Shown: piece by piece, positions 1-9,974 of the stretch | How the letters are laid out: each line of letters starts with the position of its first letter | How positions within the stretch are numbered: position 1 is the stretch's first letter | Assembly: GCA_951640165.1 (NCBI GenBank) | Contig: OX621252.1 | Span: 28,541,934 to 28,605,933 of the forward strand | Source of the DNA: Pseudoips prasinana | Lineage: Eukaryota > Arthropoda > Insecta > Lepidoptera > Nolidae | Direction: 5' to 3' | DNA: 64,000 bases | Made by a program: the position numbers and the translations under genes | The notes under the pieces: generated by a model | The model's input: the letters and a program-made list of their open reading frames with translations, nothing else | The model's database searches: none | Told to the model about the DNA's origin: nothing

Positions 1-478
1 CAAAGATCTCCACAATTGCCGGTCTTGCGCTATTCGCATCCAGCAGTTTCCAGCAACCCGCACAAGATCATCAGTCTATCTTGTTGGGGGCCTGCCCACG
101 CTGCGTCGTTCGGTTCGTGGTCGCCACTCAAGAACCTTTCTGCCCCAACGGCCATCGGTTCTACGAGCTATGTGCCCCGCCCACTGCCACTTTAGTTTTG
201 CTATTCTTCGGGCTATATTATTGACTTTGGTTCGCCTGCGGATTTCGACATTTCTGATTCGATTCCACAGGAAAACTTCGAGCATAGCCGTCTCCATTGC
301 TCTTTGGGTGACCTTGAGCCTTCTAATAAGGCCCATAGTTACGTAAGTACTTTTTATTCTGTGCCATAGTGAGCGATCACATCTCTGTTCCGCAAGTCAT
401 CACTGGCAACACACACTGGTCGAAGACTTTCGACTTGAGACACTGCGGTATTTGGGACGAGAAGATTACAGTATTAAA
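1..478 (-). mobile_element. RTE-type LINE fragment (family A), RT C-terminal region
   Basis: The minus strand encodes the C-terminal part of a non-LTR reverse transcriptase, with readable pieces such as KVFDQCVLPVM, RRLKVTQRAM, RRIAKLKWQWAGH and [10 protein letters not shown]. The reading frame is broken by a stop near position 76, where the family has Trp in the RWTDDL motif. The copy runs off the left edge, so its 3' tail lies outside the window. At least ten more pieces of the same family lie in the window. RTE assignment is by recognition of this C-terminal region and is an inference. Confidence 0.8.
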
Positions 479-492
479 TAATTTATGATTAT

Positions 493-529
493 TAATTATG
501 ATTCTCTGTACGACAGAGAATCATAATTA
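493..529. repeat. Perfect foldback, 17-bp arms, 3-nt loop
   Basis: Bases 493-509 are the exact reverse complement of 513-529, with ACG as the loop. It lies between two transposon fragments and is not the terminal repeat of any family I recognise. Confidence 0.9.
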
Positions 530-555
530 GTATATATTCTGTGTATTTTGTTGTT

Positions 556-1010
556 ACACGTGCCTGAGAGGTGACCACGGAAGAAGAAGCGTGGCCAAGT
601 ATGCTTAAAGGTCGACCGACCATATTACCAGGGTCGCTGGATGCCGCTGGACGCGGGCTGAAGATTATTGCCGGTGGCCTTTGTCTAGCAGTAATAGTAA
701 TGTCATCCCGACCGAACTTCGGACACGGCGGCCAGTCTCAATGGAGACTAACCAACTAGCAAGTGCGTGCGTAAACAAGCAAGCAAGGGTACTTTCTATT
801 CCATCACTCTTATGATCAGATGAGACGACTAGTGACACGACCGGAAAGAGGTCAGGTACAGGACCGACGGCTTTACGTGCTCTCCGAGGCACGGGGGGTA
901 ATATCGTCGACTTCCAGACTTCGGGCTGACACTGAGAAATTTATTTTTACTGATAATCCCACAATCACTTTTTGTCTAGCAGTCTAAGACGTCTTGCGGT
1001 TGGTACACTA
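556..1010 (+). mobile_element. RTE-type LINE 3' end, split by a SINE
   Basis: Diverged family A 3' end reading GACCACGGAAGAAGAAGCGTGG through to TTTGTCTAGCAGT. It resumes after an inserted SINE at 984 with CTAAGACGTCTTGCGG. The insertion divides one element into 556-692 and 971-1010. Confidence 0.6.
693..970 (-). mobile_element. tRNA-derived SINE (family C), 5'-truncated, with 13-bp target duplication
   Basis: Minus-strand copy of the SINE whose head reads GCCTCGTTGGTCTAGCGG elsewhere in the window. This copy lacks the tRNA-like head and keeps the body and the ATTATT-type tail. It is flanked by TTTGTCTAGCAGT at 680-692 and 971-983, a target-site duplication inside an older RTE 3' end. Confidence 0.8.
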
Positions 1011-1076
1011 TTAATATAAATAGAAGATTGAATATACTAATAAAGAAATACATTTTAATGTAAACTTACACTTTAA

Positions 1077-1315
1077 GGGTCAGCGCAGACAGAGAGGAGC
1101 GCATCGGAGCGGATTTTATTAAGGCACTAGAAAATCAACTTTAGAGCTATAGGAATAAAGTGCATATATGCTTGAACCTGACATAAAATGCTCGCGCAGT
1201 TTCGCGCATATAATTTTCAAGCATACATGCACTTTATTTAAATAATTTTAAAGTTGATTTTCTAGTGCCTTAATAAAATCCTCTCCGCTGCGCTCCTCTC
1301 TGTCTGCGCTGGCCC
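1077..1315. mobile_element. PIF/Harbinger-like MITE, TAA target duplication
   Basis: A 239-bp element with imperfect terminal inverted repeats about 100 bp long, starting GGGTCAGCGCAGACAGAG and ending with its complement. TAA stands at both ends (1074-1076 and 1316-1318). The three-base TWA duplication and GGG ends are what PIF/Harbinger elements leave; there is no transposase. Superfamily is an inference. Confidence 0.7.
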
Positions 1316-1347
1316 TAATTGTATTATGCTTGTTTCATCATTTTAAA

Positions 1348-1684
1348 AATAAAATAAAATAAAAAAGGTTTTTATTCACGTAGACTTTAAAATAGCGCTT
1401 GTAAATAGTCAGAACATGTTTGTAGTAATATAGTTGTATACATTATTATTTCTAGTAACATAGATATTAAGGTACATATTGTATGAAAACATTTATCAAA
1501 TTTATTTTATTATAGCAATGATATTTAGCTAGCTCGTATCAAGTTATTGTCAAGAAATTATGTTTAATAATCTAGTTTAAGTCTAATATTTTTACTACAT
1601 ATTGCCAATGGTTCTGTCTATATTAAGGTATTATTATTATGACGGACCTTGTGTTAATAACGACGGTCGCGCTTTAATGCTACC
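1348..1684 (-). mobile_element. Jockey-like LINE 3' region (family G), fragment
   Basis: In minus orientation this is the 3' UTR of the LINE whose RT C-terminus is preserved at 60235-61615. It ends in the GTGAATAAAAACC plus TTTTATT-type tail, here read as its complement at 1348. No coding part remains. Confidence 0.7.
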
Positions 1685-2176
1685 ATTAATTTAGTAAGCC
1701 TAGCTTAAATAACAATACGTAAAAGCTTTATTTGCATTGTTTTATAAGTAACCTATGAAGCTTCCCCGGACAGTTGTAGAAAGCTAGGGCTAGGCTCAAG
1801 CAAGCCCAACAATATAAAACTATATACTACGTAAGGCGCGCCAGAAGACACCCCTTTTGGGGTTCTAACAACCTTTGCTCACGGTAGATGTATGCGAGAA
1901 AATAAAATAAACCCAGTTCCTTCTTAACCAAGTCCATTCGACTTATTCCTCACATTCTGTGGATCTCGTTAAAAGGTAGTTTCGTTCAATCGGAAGGCCG
2001 TTAGAGCACACATGTTGAAAATGTGGGAAACATGAGCTCTGTCCACTAACGAGTTAGTATTCGCACTGCTTAGTTATAAACTGAACGATCTCATGCGCGG
2101 AATTAAACTTTTTCCTAACATGTGTGTGAAATTTAATCTAGCTCTATTTCCATTAAGAGTGGTTTTATTTAAAAAT
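1685..2176. other. No recognisable feature
   Basis: AT-rich sequence without a long reading frame or a repeat shared with the rest of the window that I could see. Confidence 0.5.
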
Positions 2177-2496
2177 AGCTGTGCCCCGCGGTTTTACCCG
2201 CGTTATACTTTATAAACTATCACAGTCCATCCCATGGATGATAGCGTGATTACATGTAGCCTATATGTTGACCCGACCACTTAGTAATGTTCATGCAAAA
2301 TTTGAAATAAAGCACCATTCAGCACTTTTTGAGTTTAGCCCGGACATATAATACAGACAAACAGATAAGCAAACAAAAATTCTAAAAACTATATTTTTGG
2401 CTTCGATATCGATTGTACATCACGCCACAACTATCCTTTTTAAAAAATATTCAATGTACAGTTTTAACTTTCCTACGATTTTATTATATGTATAGA
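2177..2496 (-). mobile_element. Non-autonomous Helitron (family F)
   Basis: On the minus strand it begins TCTATACATATAATAAAA and ends in a hairpin CGCGGGTAAAACCGCGG followed by GGCACAGCTA. Helitrons start with TC and end with a hairpin and CTRR without target duplication, which fits. No Rep/helicase coding sequence. Here the terminal CTAG is degraded. Confidence 0.8.
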
Positions 2497-2547
2497 TAGA
2501 ACAGTATCTAATGTTAAATTATTTTCTATTTATTGTACCACTAAACT

Positions 2548-2795
2548 AGTGTGCCGTGTGGCCGACGGCATGGAATATCGCCACCCCATTTCTTCTCTTG
2601 CGGGGGTGTAGAAGTTGACCCAAGAGGGTATTTAGAGAGAACGGGTAACAGCGTCTATCTGTGTATTATGACCATCATACTGCGATCACTAACGCGTGGC
2701 AATTATGGCATATTCCTGCAAACTATGGACATAACTACATTGTGGAAGTCTTTTGGGGAGGCCTATGGCCCAGAATCACCAGCGCTAGAACAATA
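2548..2795 (+). mobile_element. LINE/SINE 3' fragment (family B)
   Basis: Matches five other copies (for example 22166-22420) sharing GACGGCATAGAATATCG near one end and a run like TTTGGGGAGGCTTTTGTCC near the other. The far end of the better copies is followed by a GATGAT-type tail. It probably represents an RTE-related 3' end; the class is uncertain. Confidence 0.6.
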
Positions 2796-2926
2796 AAATG
2801 TTCTAGCTAATGCCGAGATGGTGCCATTTCAGGCTTGCACGGACAACTAGTGTCCGTTTTTTTATTTTATTTGTCGTTTTGTTATTTTATATTCTTGTTG
2901 TCTGTGCAATTCTCTGAATAAATCTT

Positions 2927-2957
<31 letters not shown>
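2796..2957 (+). repeat. LINE-like 3' tail with TTTC microsatellite
   Basis: Sequence ending CTGAATAAATCTTTATC followed by seven or so TTTC units at about 2926-2957. The AATAAA-plus-simple-repeat ending is typical of LINE 3' ends, but no coding part is present. Confidence 0.5.
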
Positions 2958-2974
2958 ATGTGCTCTGTTACGTA

Positions 2975-3025
2975 AGGGTATTTTACGCGGGTAAAATTAT
3001 TAATTTCCGCGGGGCAGAGCTAGTT
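2975..3025 (+). mobile_element. Helitron 3' end fragment
   Basis: Hairpin ACGCGGGTAAA with its partner TTTCCGCGGGG, then CAGAGCTAGT: a plus-strand Helitron terminus cut off from its body. Confidence 0.6.
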
Positions 3026-3577
3026 ATGTATAAATACTAATATATTTATGTTTATGATAATGCTGTCTATACAACAAAGATATTATTACTTATACCATTT
3101 GGCATTCGAGAAGAAAATTAAAGACTCCATGATGGTCTGTTCATATGATTTGTGTAATGGGATTTGTTAATCCTTGTTTCTTACCAATTCACAACTAATT
3201 ATATAAACACTGCCTAAGCGAAATTGTGGTGCGTAAGAATCAAACCCACAACACATAATAATATTATTCACTGCACCACTCATGCAGTCTAATTGAAATG
3301 GAGCCTATAATTGAAAGCGGTAAGTGCTTTTTCTTCAAAAGCCGCCATGTTGTCCATACGAGGCGTCACTAAACACAGCTCGTATAATAATTTATCGCGC
3401 AGGACCGAGCGAATATTTCCTCAGAACTCGTTTGTTCTCAGCGCCACTGAAGCGAAGTATTGGTATCGCTTGAAAGATAAATAAAAGTGAAAATTAATAG
3501 CAGTTTGAATGAGTGGAATAAATGTAGCGGTTATATTGAGAATTGTGTAGGTACGGTATGTAACCTTTTATTAAGGA
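3026..3577. other. No recognisable feature
   Basis: No gene or shared repeat seen. It contains GCCGCCATGTTG near 3342, resembling a YY1/Pho site, without other promoter evidence. Confidence 0.4.
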
Positions 3578-3824
3578 CTAGCAGTGCCCGCAGACTTCGT
3601 TCTGCGTTATAAATATTTTTGTCCCTGCCCGTTTGTCCCGCGTAATACTTCGGGTTAAAAGTTCAGGATAAATAAAAATTGTGATGATGAATCATAGCCT
3701 ATGACACTCCACAATAACGTAGCTTTCAATTGGTGAAATAATTTCGACAATCGGTTCAGTAGATCCAGAGATTACCCCTTACAACGTCATAACAAACGTT
3801 ACCTTTTTATAATGTTAGTATAGA
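3578..3824 (-). mobile_element. Non-autonomous Helitron, second subfamily
   Basis: Minus strand starts TCTATACTAACATTATAAA and ends GCGGGCACTGCTAG-like sequence; CTAG maps to 3578-3581. About 247 bp, non-coding. Confidence 0.75.
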
Positions 3825-3848
3825 TTTGTCAATGTATTTATTTCAAGA

Positions 3849-4166
3849 CTAGCTGTGCCCCGCGGTTTTACCCGCGTTAAACTTTATAAATTATCACAGC
3901 TCCTCCCCCGTAGATGATAGCGTAATAATACGTAGCCTATATGTTAACCCGACCTCTTAATAATATATATGCAAAATTTGAAGTAAATCCATGCAGTACT
4001 TTGAGAGTTTAGCCCGGACATACATACAGACAAACAGACAGACAGACAAAAATTATAAAAACTATATTTTTGGCATCGATATCGATTGACAATCACGCCC
4101 AAGCATCCTTTAAAAAGAAATCAATGTTCAGTTTTGACTTTCCTACGACTTTATTATATGTATAGA
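3849..4166 (-). mobile_element. Non-autonomous Helitron (family F), first of a tandem pair
   Basis: Full-length family F copy with CTAG at 3849-3852 and its TC start at 4165-4166. A second copy in the same orientation follows immediately. Confidence 0.85.
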
Positions 4167-4168
4167 TT

Positions 4169-4488
4169 ATAGCTGTGCCCCGCGGTTTTACCCGCGTTAA
4201 ACTTTATAAATTATCACAGTTCGTCCCCCGTAGGGTATAGTGTTATAATATGTAGCCTATATGTTGGCCCGATATCTTAGTAATATTCGTGCAATTTTTG
4301 AAGTAAATCCATGCTGTACTTTTGAGTTTAGCCTGAACATACATACAGACAAACAGACACACAGACAAAAATTCTAAAAACTATATTTTTGGCTTCGATA
4401 TCGATTGTAGATCACGCCCCAAGAATCCTTTTTAAAAACTATTCAATGTACAGTTTTGGCTTTCTTACGATTTTATTATATGTATAGA
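4169..4488 (-). mobile_element. Non-autonomous Helitron (family F), second of a tandem pair
   Basis: Same family and orientation as the preceding copy, separated by two or three bases; TC start at 4487-4488. Confidence 0.85.
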
Positions 4489-4828
<340 letters not shown>

Positions 4829-4829
4829 T

Positions 4830-5391
4830 TTCTTTTATGAATTTCTTTCAGTATGAAACCCGAAGTTTGGTAGTTGCCAGTATTACACATCCTTGCCTTG
4901 AAAAGCACGTAAAGCTGTTTGTCCTGTACCTGAACTGTTTCCGGTCGGGATCAAGACATTAGAATGACACAGACACTTGTGGACTACTATTTGTCGCCCG
5001 CTGATGTCTCCATTGAGACTGGTTCCTATGGCCGAAATTCGAACAAGAGTAAAAATGATTATATTTTAATACTAGCTGCGCCCCGCGGCTTTACCCGCGT
5101 TAAACTAAATTATCACAGCTCCTCCCCCGTAGGTGATAGCGTGATAACATGTAGCCTATATGTTGACCCGACCTCTTAGTAAAATTCATGCAAATTTTGA
5201 AGTAACTCCATGCAGTACTTTTTGAGTTTATCCATACATACAGACAAACAGATAAACAGACAACAATTCTAAAAACTATATTTTTAGCTTCGATTTCGAT
5301 TGTCAATCACGCCCAAGTATCCTTTAAAAAAAATATTCAATGTACAGTTTTGACTTTCCTACGATTTTATTATATGGTATAGATTATAATA
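4830..5391 (+). repeat. Tandem duplication, unit 1 (SINE body plus Helitron)
   Basis: Unit 1 of a direct duplication with a 563-bp period. It holds the body of a family C SINE without its tRNA head (about 4831-5071) interrupted by a minus-strand family F Helitron at 5072-5383. Confidence 0.85.
5072..5383 (-). mobile_element. Non-autonomous Helitron (family F) in duplicated unit 1
   Basis: CTAG at 5072-5075; TC start at 5382-5383. The hairpin reads CCCCGCGGCTTTACCCGCG on the plus strand. Inserted in a family C SINE. Confidence 0.8.
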
Positions 5392-5392
5392 T

Positions 5393-5940
5393 TTATTTTA
5401 TGAATTTCTTTCGGTATGAGACCTGAAGTTTGGTAGTTGCCAGTATTACACATCCTTGCCTTGAAAAGCACGTAAAGCTGTTTGTCCTGCACCTGAACTG
5501 TTTCCGGTCGGGATAAGATCATTAGAATGACACAGACACTTGTGGACTACTATTTGTCCCGCGCTGATGTCTCCATTGAGACTGGCTCCTATGGCCGAAA
5601 TTCGAACAAGAGAAAAAATGATTATATTTTAATACTAGCTGCGCCCCGCGGCTTTACCCGCGTTAAACTAAATTATCACAGCTCCTTCCCCGTAGGTGAT
5701 AGCGTGATAACATGTAGCCTATATGTTGACCCGACCTCTTAGTAAAATTCATGCAAATTTTGAAGTAACTCCATGCAGTACTTTTTGAGTTTAGCCATAC
5801 ATACAGACAAACAGATAAACAGACAAAAATTCTAAAAACTATATTTTTAGCTTCGATATCGATTGCAGATCACACCCAAAAAATATTCAATGTACAGTTT
5901 TGACTTTCCTACGATTTTATTATATGTATAGATATACATT
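5393..5940 (+). repeat. Tandem duplication, unit 2 (SINE body plus Helitron)
   Basis: Second unit, offset 563 bp from the first and sharing the same SINE-Helitron junction, so the duplication followed the Helitron insertion. The units differ at scattered sites and by a small deletion near 5875. Confidence 0.85.
5635..5932 (-). mobile_element. Non-autonomous Helitron (family F) in duplicated unit 2
   Basis: CTAG at 5635-5638; TC start at 5931-5932. Slightly shorter than the unit 1 copy because of a deletion near its right end. Confidence 0.8.
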
Positions 5941-6399
5941 GAAATAACATAAAAATAGTTACCCACCGCCATACCCCACAAAGTAAACTCATTTTCATTC
6001 AAGCGGAAAGAATTAATTCACTGTAATGTGAGAACTTCAGTCGGAGCGCGTTGACTATTGGCGAATTCAAATGAGATGAGACTAATGGAAGCTATGTTAT
6101 CTGTGCCAGCTGTTATTGTAAAGTGGTTAGTAGAAAACAATTGCAGAGCCAGATTTTAATTGCGAAAACATTTGAAAATATTCGCGGCTGTTTATTTCAT
6201 TGTGGTGGTGAGGAAACACATACTACAGAACGGAATATAACGTTTAAGACTGGTCTGTGGTCAAATAGTTAGTAACCCTATGTTCGGGCGTAGCGCCTGC
6301 CGTTTTATCAGTAAATACTTTTTGTATATATTTTCTTCATAAACCATAAACTTAATATGTCATTATATTTTTCCATTGTTTCTATAGCTCAGGCTTTCA
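5933..6399. other. No recognisable feature
   Basis: AT-rich, no coding frame or shared repeat recognised. Confidence 0.5.
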
Positions 6400-7095
6400 C
6401 AAGCAAGCAACTAAGAAGTAGTTTCTCTACTACCGGTTTCATACATACATAGACTCCCGCCTGTTTCCCAGAGGGGTAGGCAGAGACAACGGATTTCCAT
6501 CTGTCACGATCTTTGCACACGTCTTTTGCCTCGATTACTGTCATTATATTCTTCATACATGCTCGCTGGTTAAGGGTCCTTCTGACCTTCCCTTTCTTGA
6601 GAACGTCTCCGATTTGGTCAGAGAATGTTCAACGAGGTCTTTCCCTTCCGGTTGTTCCATTCACACAGGCCAGGTATACTTCTTTGGTCAATCTTCTTTC
6701 ATTCATCCTTTCTAAATGGCCAAACCATGTCAGCATTCCTTTTTCAATCTTTGTAGCTACATCGTCTTTCACACCACAACGTTCTCTTACATCAGTATTT
6801 CGAATTCTGTCTCTCAAAGTTACACCACACATACTTCTCAGACCTCTAATTTCCACTGCATTTATTTTACTTTCAATCTTTTTCTGCCATACCCAACTTT
6901 CACTTCCATCCATTAAAGTTGGCACTAACACTCCATCGTGCACGGCCAGTCGTGCCTTCTTTGAGGCTTGCCGGCTACTCATAAAGGCGTTTATTGCCCC
7001 ATTCACTCTGTTCTCCGCATTTACTCTTCTACCGGTTTCAACACGGCCCAATTGAGACGGCCCAGCGAAACAAACGCAAGGCTATTAAAAAAATC
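6400..7095 (-). mobile_element. Jockey-like LINE remnant (family G) split by another LINE
   Basis: Only short pieces remain on each side of the insertion: CTACCGGTTTCA at 6430-6441, and the continuation CAACACGGCCCAATTGAGACG from 7038. The same phrase is continuous in the copies at 34130-34390 and 60235-60690. Confidence 0.65.
6442..7028 (-). mobile_element. RTE-type LINE (family H), 5'-truncated, RT C-terminus, 12-bp target duplication
   Basis: The minus strand encodes a reverse transcriptase C-terminus with [50 protein letters not shown] and [17 protein letters not shown]. The frame is open over about 140 residues and then breaks near 6629; the remaining 3' part and the TATG-type tail reach 6442. 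CTACCGGTTTCA stands on both sides (6430-6441, 7029-7040), so this is a single truncated insertion into an older LINE. The long plus-strand frame over the same bases is its antisense shadow. Confidence 0.85.
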
Positions 7096-7539
7096 TAAAG
7101 GTATAGGTGCTGTTTCGGTCCACACTGAACGGTTAATTGTGTGATTTCTCAGTTTTGAGTTATGCTATAAAACACTGTTACAACAACCCCTTTTTATGTT
7201 GTGGGTTAAAAACAGATAACTCAAAACACAGAATCCCAAGGCTCAAGGACAGCATAGGAAATGTAACACTTTTCTTACAATGTACTAGACCGCTGCTGGG
7301 AAAAAAATTTCATTCGCACAAAACAGGAATATTATGTTTAATGTATGCCGCGTACGAGAAACGTGACTGTGAACGCCTGTATGCGTGTAAAGTAAGCGAA
7401 ATCAGCCTATTAATATACTATTGCAATAGGTTTTTAGATTACGGCAATAGTTGATACATTTAGCAGGTATGTATTGATGCTATCATTGTAATTATATTAT
7501 TTTAGCTGTGTGGTTTGCGGTCCAGAATGAATTACAAGA
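7096..7539. other. No recognisable feature
   Basis: Contains a 105-codon frame at 7137-7454 with no recognisable motif; I treat it as chance. Confidence 0.4.
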
Positions 7540-7544
7540 TCTTC

Positions 7545-7633
7545 TACTACTCGTATGTTCATGTCTGCATTGTGAGCTTGAAAAGTACAAGTGTATGTTA
7601 AAGCCAAAGCACTGAATACATTTAATTATTTCA
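7545..7633 (+). repeat. Short LINE-like 3' tail shared with 10739-10822
   Basis: Both places read TGCATTGTGA, then AAGTACAAGTGTATGTTAA, then GCACTGAATA or its variant, ending in an ATTTCAT-rich tail. The parent element is unknown. Confidence 0.5.
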
Positions 7634-7685
7634 TCTTAAAGGGATACAGACGAAGACCTGACGAAGGGAGGCAGACGAACACCTT

Positions 7686-8023
7686 GACTGCCTCGTTGGT
7701 CTAGCGGTAGCGTGTTCAACCGCAGATAATGAGGTCCTGGGTTCAAATCCCGGGTCGGGCCAATAAAGTGTATTTGGGATTTTTCCGTAAAAAGAAATTT
7801 CTCAGTATCAGCCCGAAGTCTGGAAGTTGGCGGTATCACATCCCCGTGCCTCGGCGAGCATGGAAAGCCGTCGCTCTTATACCTGAATTCTTTCCGGTCG
7901 TGTCGCTAGTCGTCCCATCGGATCATGAAAGTGATGGAATAGAAAGTGCCCCTGTGTTTGCGCACACACTTGTGCACTATAATTTGTCTTGTGGCTAGTC
8001 TCCATTGAGATTGGCCGCCGTGA
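7686..8023 (+). mobile_element. tRNA-derived SINE (family C)
   Basis: Near full length. The head has an A box like TGGTCTAGCGGTAG and a B box GGTTCAAATCC. The body continues with TGATTTTGGGATTTTTCC-like sequence and ends at GGCCGCCGTG. It lacks the terminal ATTATT tail. Confidence 0.8.
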
Positions 8024-8040
8024 AATTTTTATACATGGAG

Positions 8041-8172
8041 TACGCAGATCCAGCTACCCCAATCTGTCAAATTTCTTTCATAGATTTTCAACTTTATCAC
8101 ATAAGCATACGGTTCACTTTCAATTGGGGAAATTTGACAGATTGGTAGGTAGCTTGATGTGCTGACGTCTGT
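8041..8172. mobile_element. Palindromic MITE (family M1)
   Basis: Inverted repeats CAGCTACCCCAATCTGTCAA and the matching right arm make the whole element a near-palindrome. Better copies begin TACAGACGCCAGCAC and end with its complement; a TA duplication (Tc1/mariner type) is possible but unproven. Confidence 0.75.
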
Positions 8173-9132
8173 TCAATATGAGCCTGATCTGTTCTTTGGG
8201 CATCTTTATCTTTTGGACGTTTCCTTACACGATATCTGCACCTCTACAGATCCTTATAAGACAATATGTGACACAAACACGGAAATTATATTTTTTCAAT
8301 AGTCTTTCCTCAATTGAGCGTTACGATAAAAACGCAAGTATATATCCTTAATGTTCGCGTTTCCTCTTGTTTACGGATCGGAAGAGAAGGTATTATTTTG
8401 CCATAACAACAATAGGAAGACAATAAAAGGAGAGCTTAGACGCTTATAGATAACCTAAAACTGGCACAAAGCTATGGATCTTCAATGTAATTTTATATGT
8501 TTCTTTGTTATAACTATAATATATTATTATAAGCTGATGACTAGATAAATTGTAAATCGATTAATTGAATTCTCACCTATATTTTATACAACATGTAACG
8601 TAAATAACGCACGCCCTCAAACACCCCAATTAGAATATTATTTTGTAATCATAATACATATACTGATTTTTTTATTTAACATGTATATGCATTGTTTTTA
8701 CTAAATTAGTTTCTTGGAATAAAGTTTATTTTTCTTTATTTTGTATTGAATTATGGAATTTGTATGAATACAAATAAAACTGCGATTTCAAAAGTCTTAT
8801 TACTTTGACTTACGGGCCATTTCAATTTGTTTTGACTGTACAGGGTACATATGACAAAAAATTCTGTAGTCTTAATAATTTTGGAATGAAAAATTACCTC
8901 CATTAAAAATGATATAAATCGATTCAGTAAACGATTCTGAACAAACTATTTTCAGGGTGTGCGTTAATTAAGTTACATGTTGTATAGGTAGTTATGTTGT
9001 TCACCTGTTGTTGCTGCCACTAGTTTTACCTGAAAACCAGTGGCTGTAGGTGACTTTATCTTGCCTACAGCTAAATGTTGAGGTAAGGCCTTTTCGACAC
9101 ACACTATCACACCAAGACTCATCATTGATGGA
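8173..9132. other. No recognisable feature
   Basis: Very AT-rich stretch with no gene, no recognised repeat and no long frame. Confidence 0.5.
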
Positions 9133-9812
9133 CCTGTTGCCGTGGTTGACAAATGCTTGCTTTTCACGTCGGAGGTTCAATTCTCACCCAGGACAGATAT
9201 TTGTGTGCATGAATATGTCTGTTTGCCCTGAGTCTGGGTGCAATCATCTATATAAGTATGTATTTAAAAAAGATAACTGATAAGTAGTATATCAGTTCAT
9301 CTGTGTGTGGGTGTAATTTATCTATAATATGTATGTATTCAGAAGGCTCAAGGTCACCCAAAGAGCAATGGAGAGGGCTACGCTCGGAGTTTCCCTGCGG
9401 GATCAAATCAGAAATGTCAAAATCCGCAGACGAACCAAAGTCACCAACATAGCCCGAAGAATTGCAAAACTGAAGCGGCAGTGGGCGGGGCACATAGCTT
9501 GTAAAACCGACGGCCGTTGGGCCAGAAAGGTTCTCGAGTAGCGACCACGAACCGGAAGACGCAGCGTGGGCAGGCCCCCTACAAGATGGACCGATGATCT
9601 TGTGCAGGTAGCTGGAAACTGCTGGATGCGAATAGCGCAAGACCGGCAATTGTGGAGATCTTTGGGGGTGGCCTTTGTCCAGCATTGGACGTCTTTCGGC
9701 TGATATAATGATGATGATGTATTTAGAGATATATAATTATGTTTGTCAGTTGCTTGGTTGCCATAGTACAGTCTTTCTCTAGTTTGGGATCAGATGGCAG
9801 TGTGTTAGTTGT
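9133..9812 (+). mobile_element. tRNA-derived SINE (family E) split by an RTE insertion
   Basis: Head and body at 9133-9339 (GTTCAATTCTCACCCAGGAC resembles the B box region); the tail GGTTGCCATAGTACAG and TTTGGGATCAGATGG is at 9724-9812. The gap is filled by an RTE fragment. Confidence 0.75.
9340..9716 (+). mobile_element. RTE-type LINE 3' fragment (family A) inserted in a SINE
   Basis: Encodes RRLKVTQRAMERATLGVSLR and continues to the RWxGH and KVLE region, where TGG has become TAG (9539-9541). It ends in a GATGATGATG tail. ATGTATT stands on both sides (9333-9339 and 9717-9723), a probable 7-bp target duplication. Confidence 0.8.
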
Positions 9813-9972
9813 CCCAAAGTACGTCCACAGCTGGACAAAAGCTTCCCTAAAGAATGGGGGATATGCCATAATCGCCACGCTTGGCAGACGGATTGGCGAT
9901 CGCAGTTTGCTGCCCGTTCTCTGGTAGGTATTCCCTCAGACGATTATAACGCCCCACACGGGATGAGATAGG
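9813..9972 (-). mobile_element. LINE/SINE 3' fragment (family B)
   Basis: Minus-strand copy with GTACGTCCACAGCTGGACAA at its 3' side and the CGCCACGCTTGGCAGACGG block; truncated where the R1-type LINE starts. Confidence 0.65.
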
Positions 9973-9974
9973 GT

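Noticed and set aside
6513..7055. 180-codon plus-strand frame
   Set aside because: Antisense shadow of the family H reverse transcriptase.
7137..7454. 105-codon frame
   Set aside because: No motif, no repeat match, no promoter; likely chance.
7686..7760. Possible tRNA genes (here and at 16092, 20321, 24808, 36366, 38348, 61672 and others)
   Set aside because: They are SINE heads with A and B boxes but with repeated identical bodies behind them and poor cloverleaf potential.
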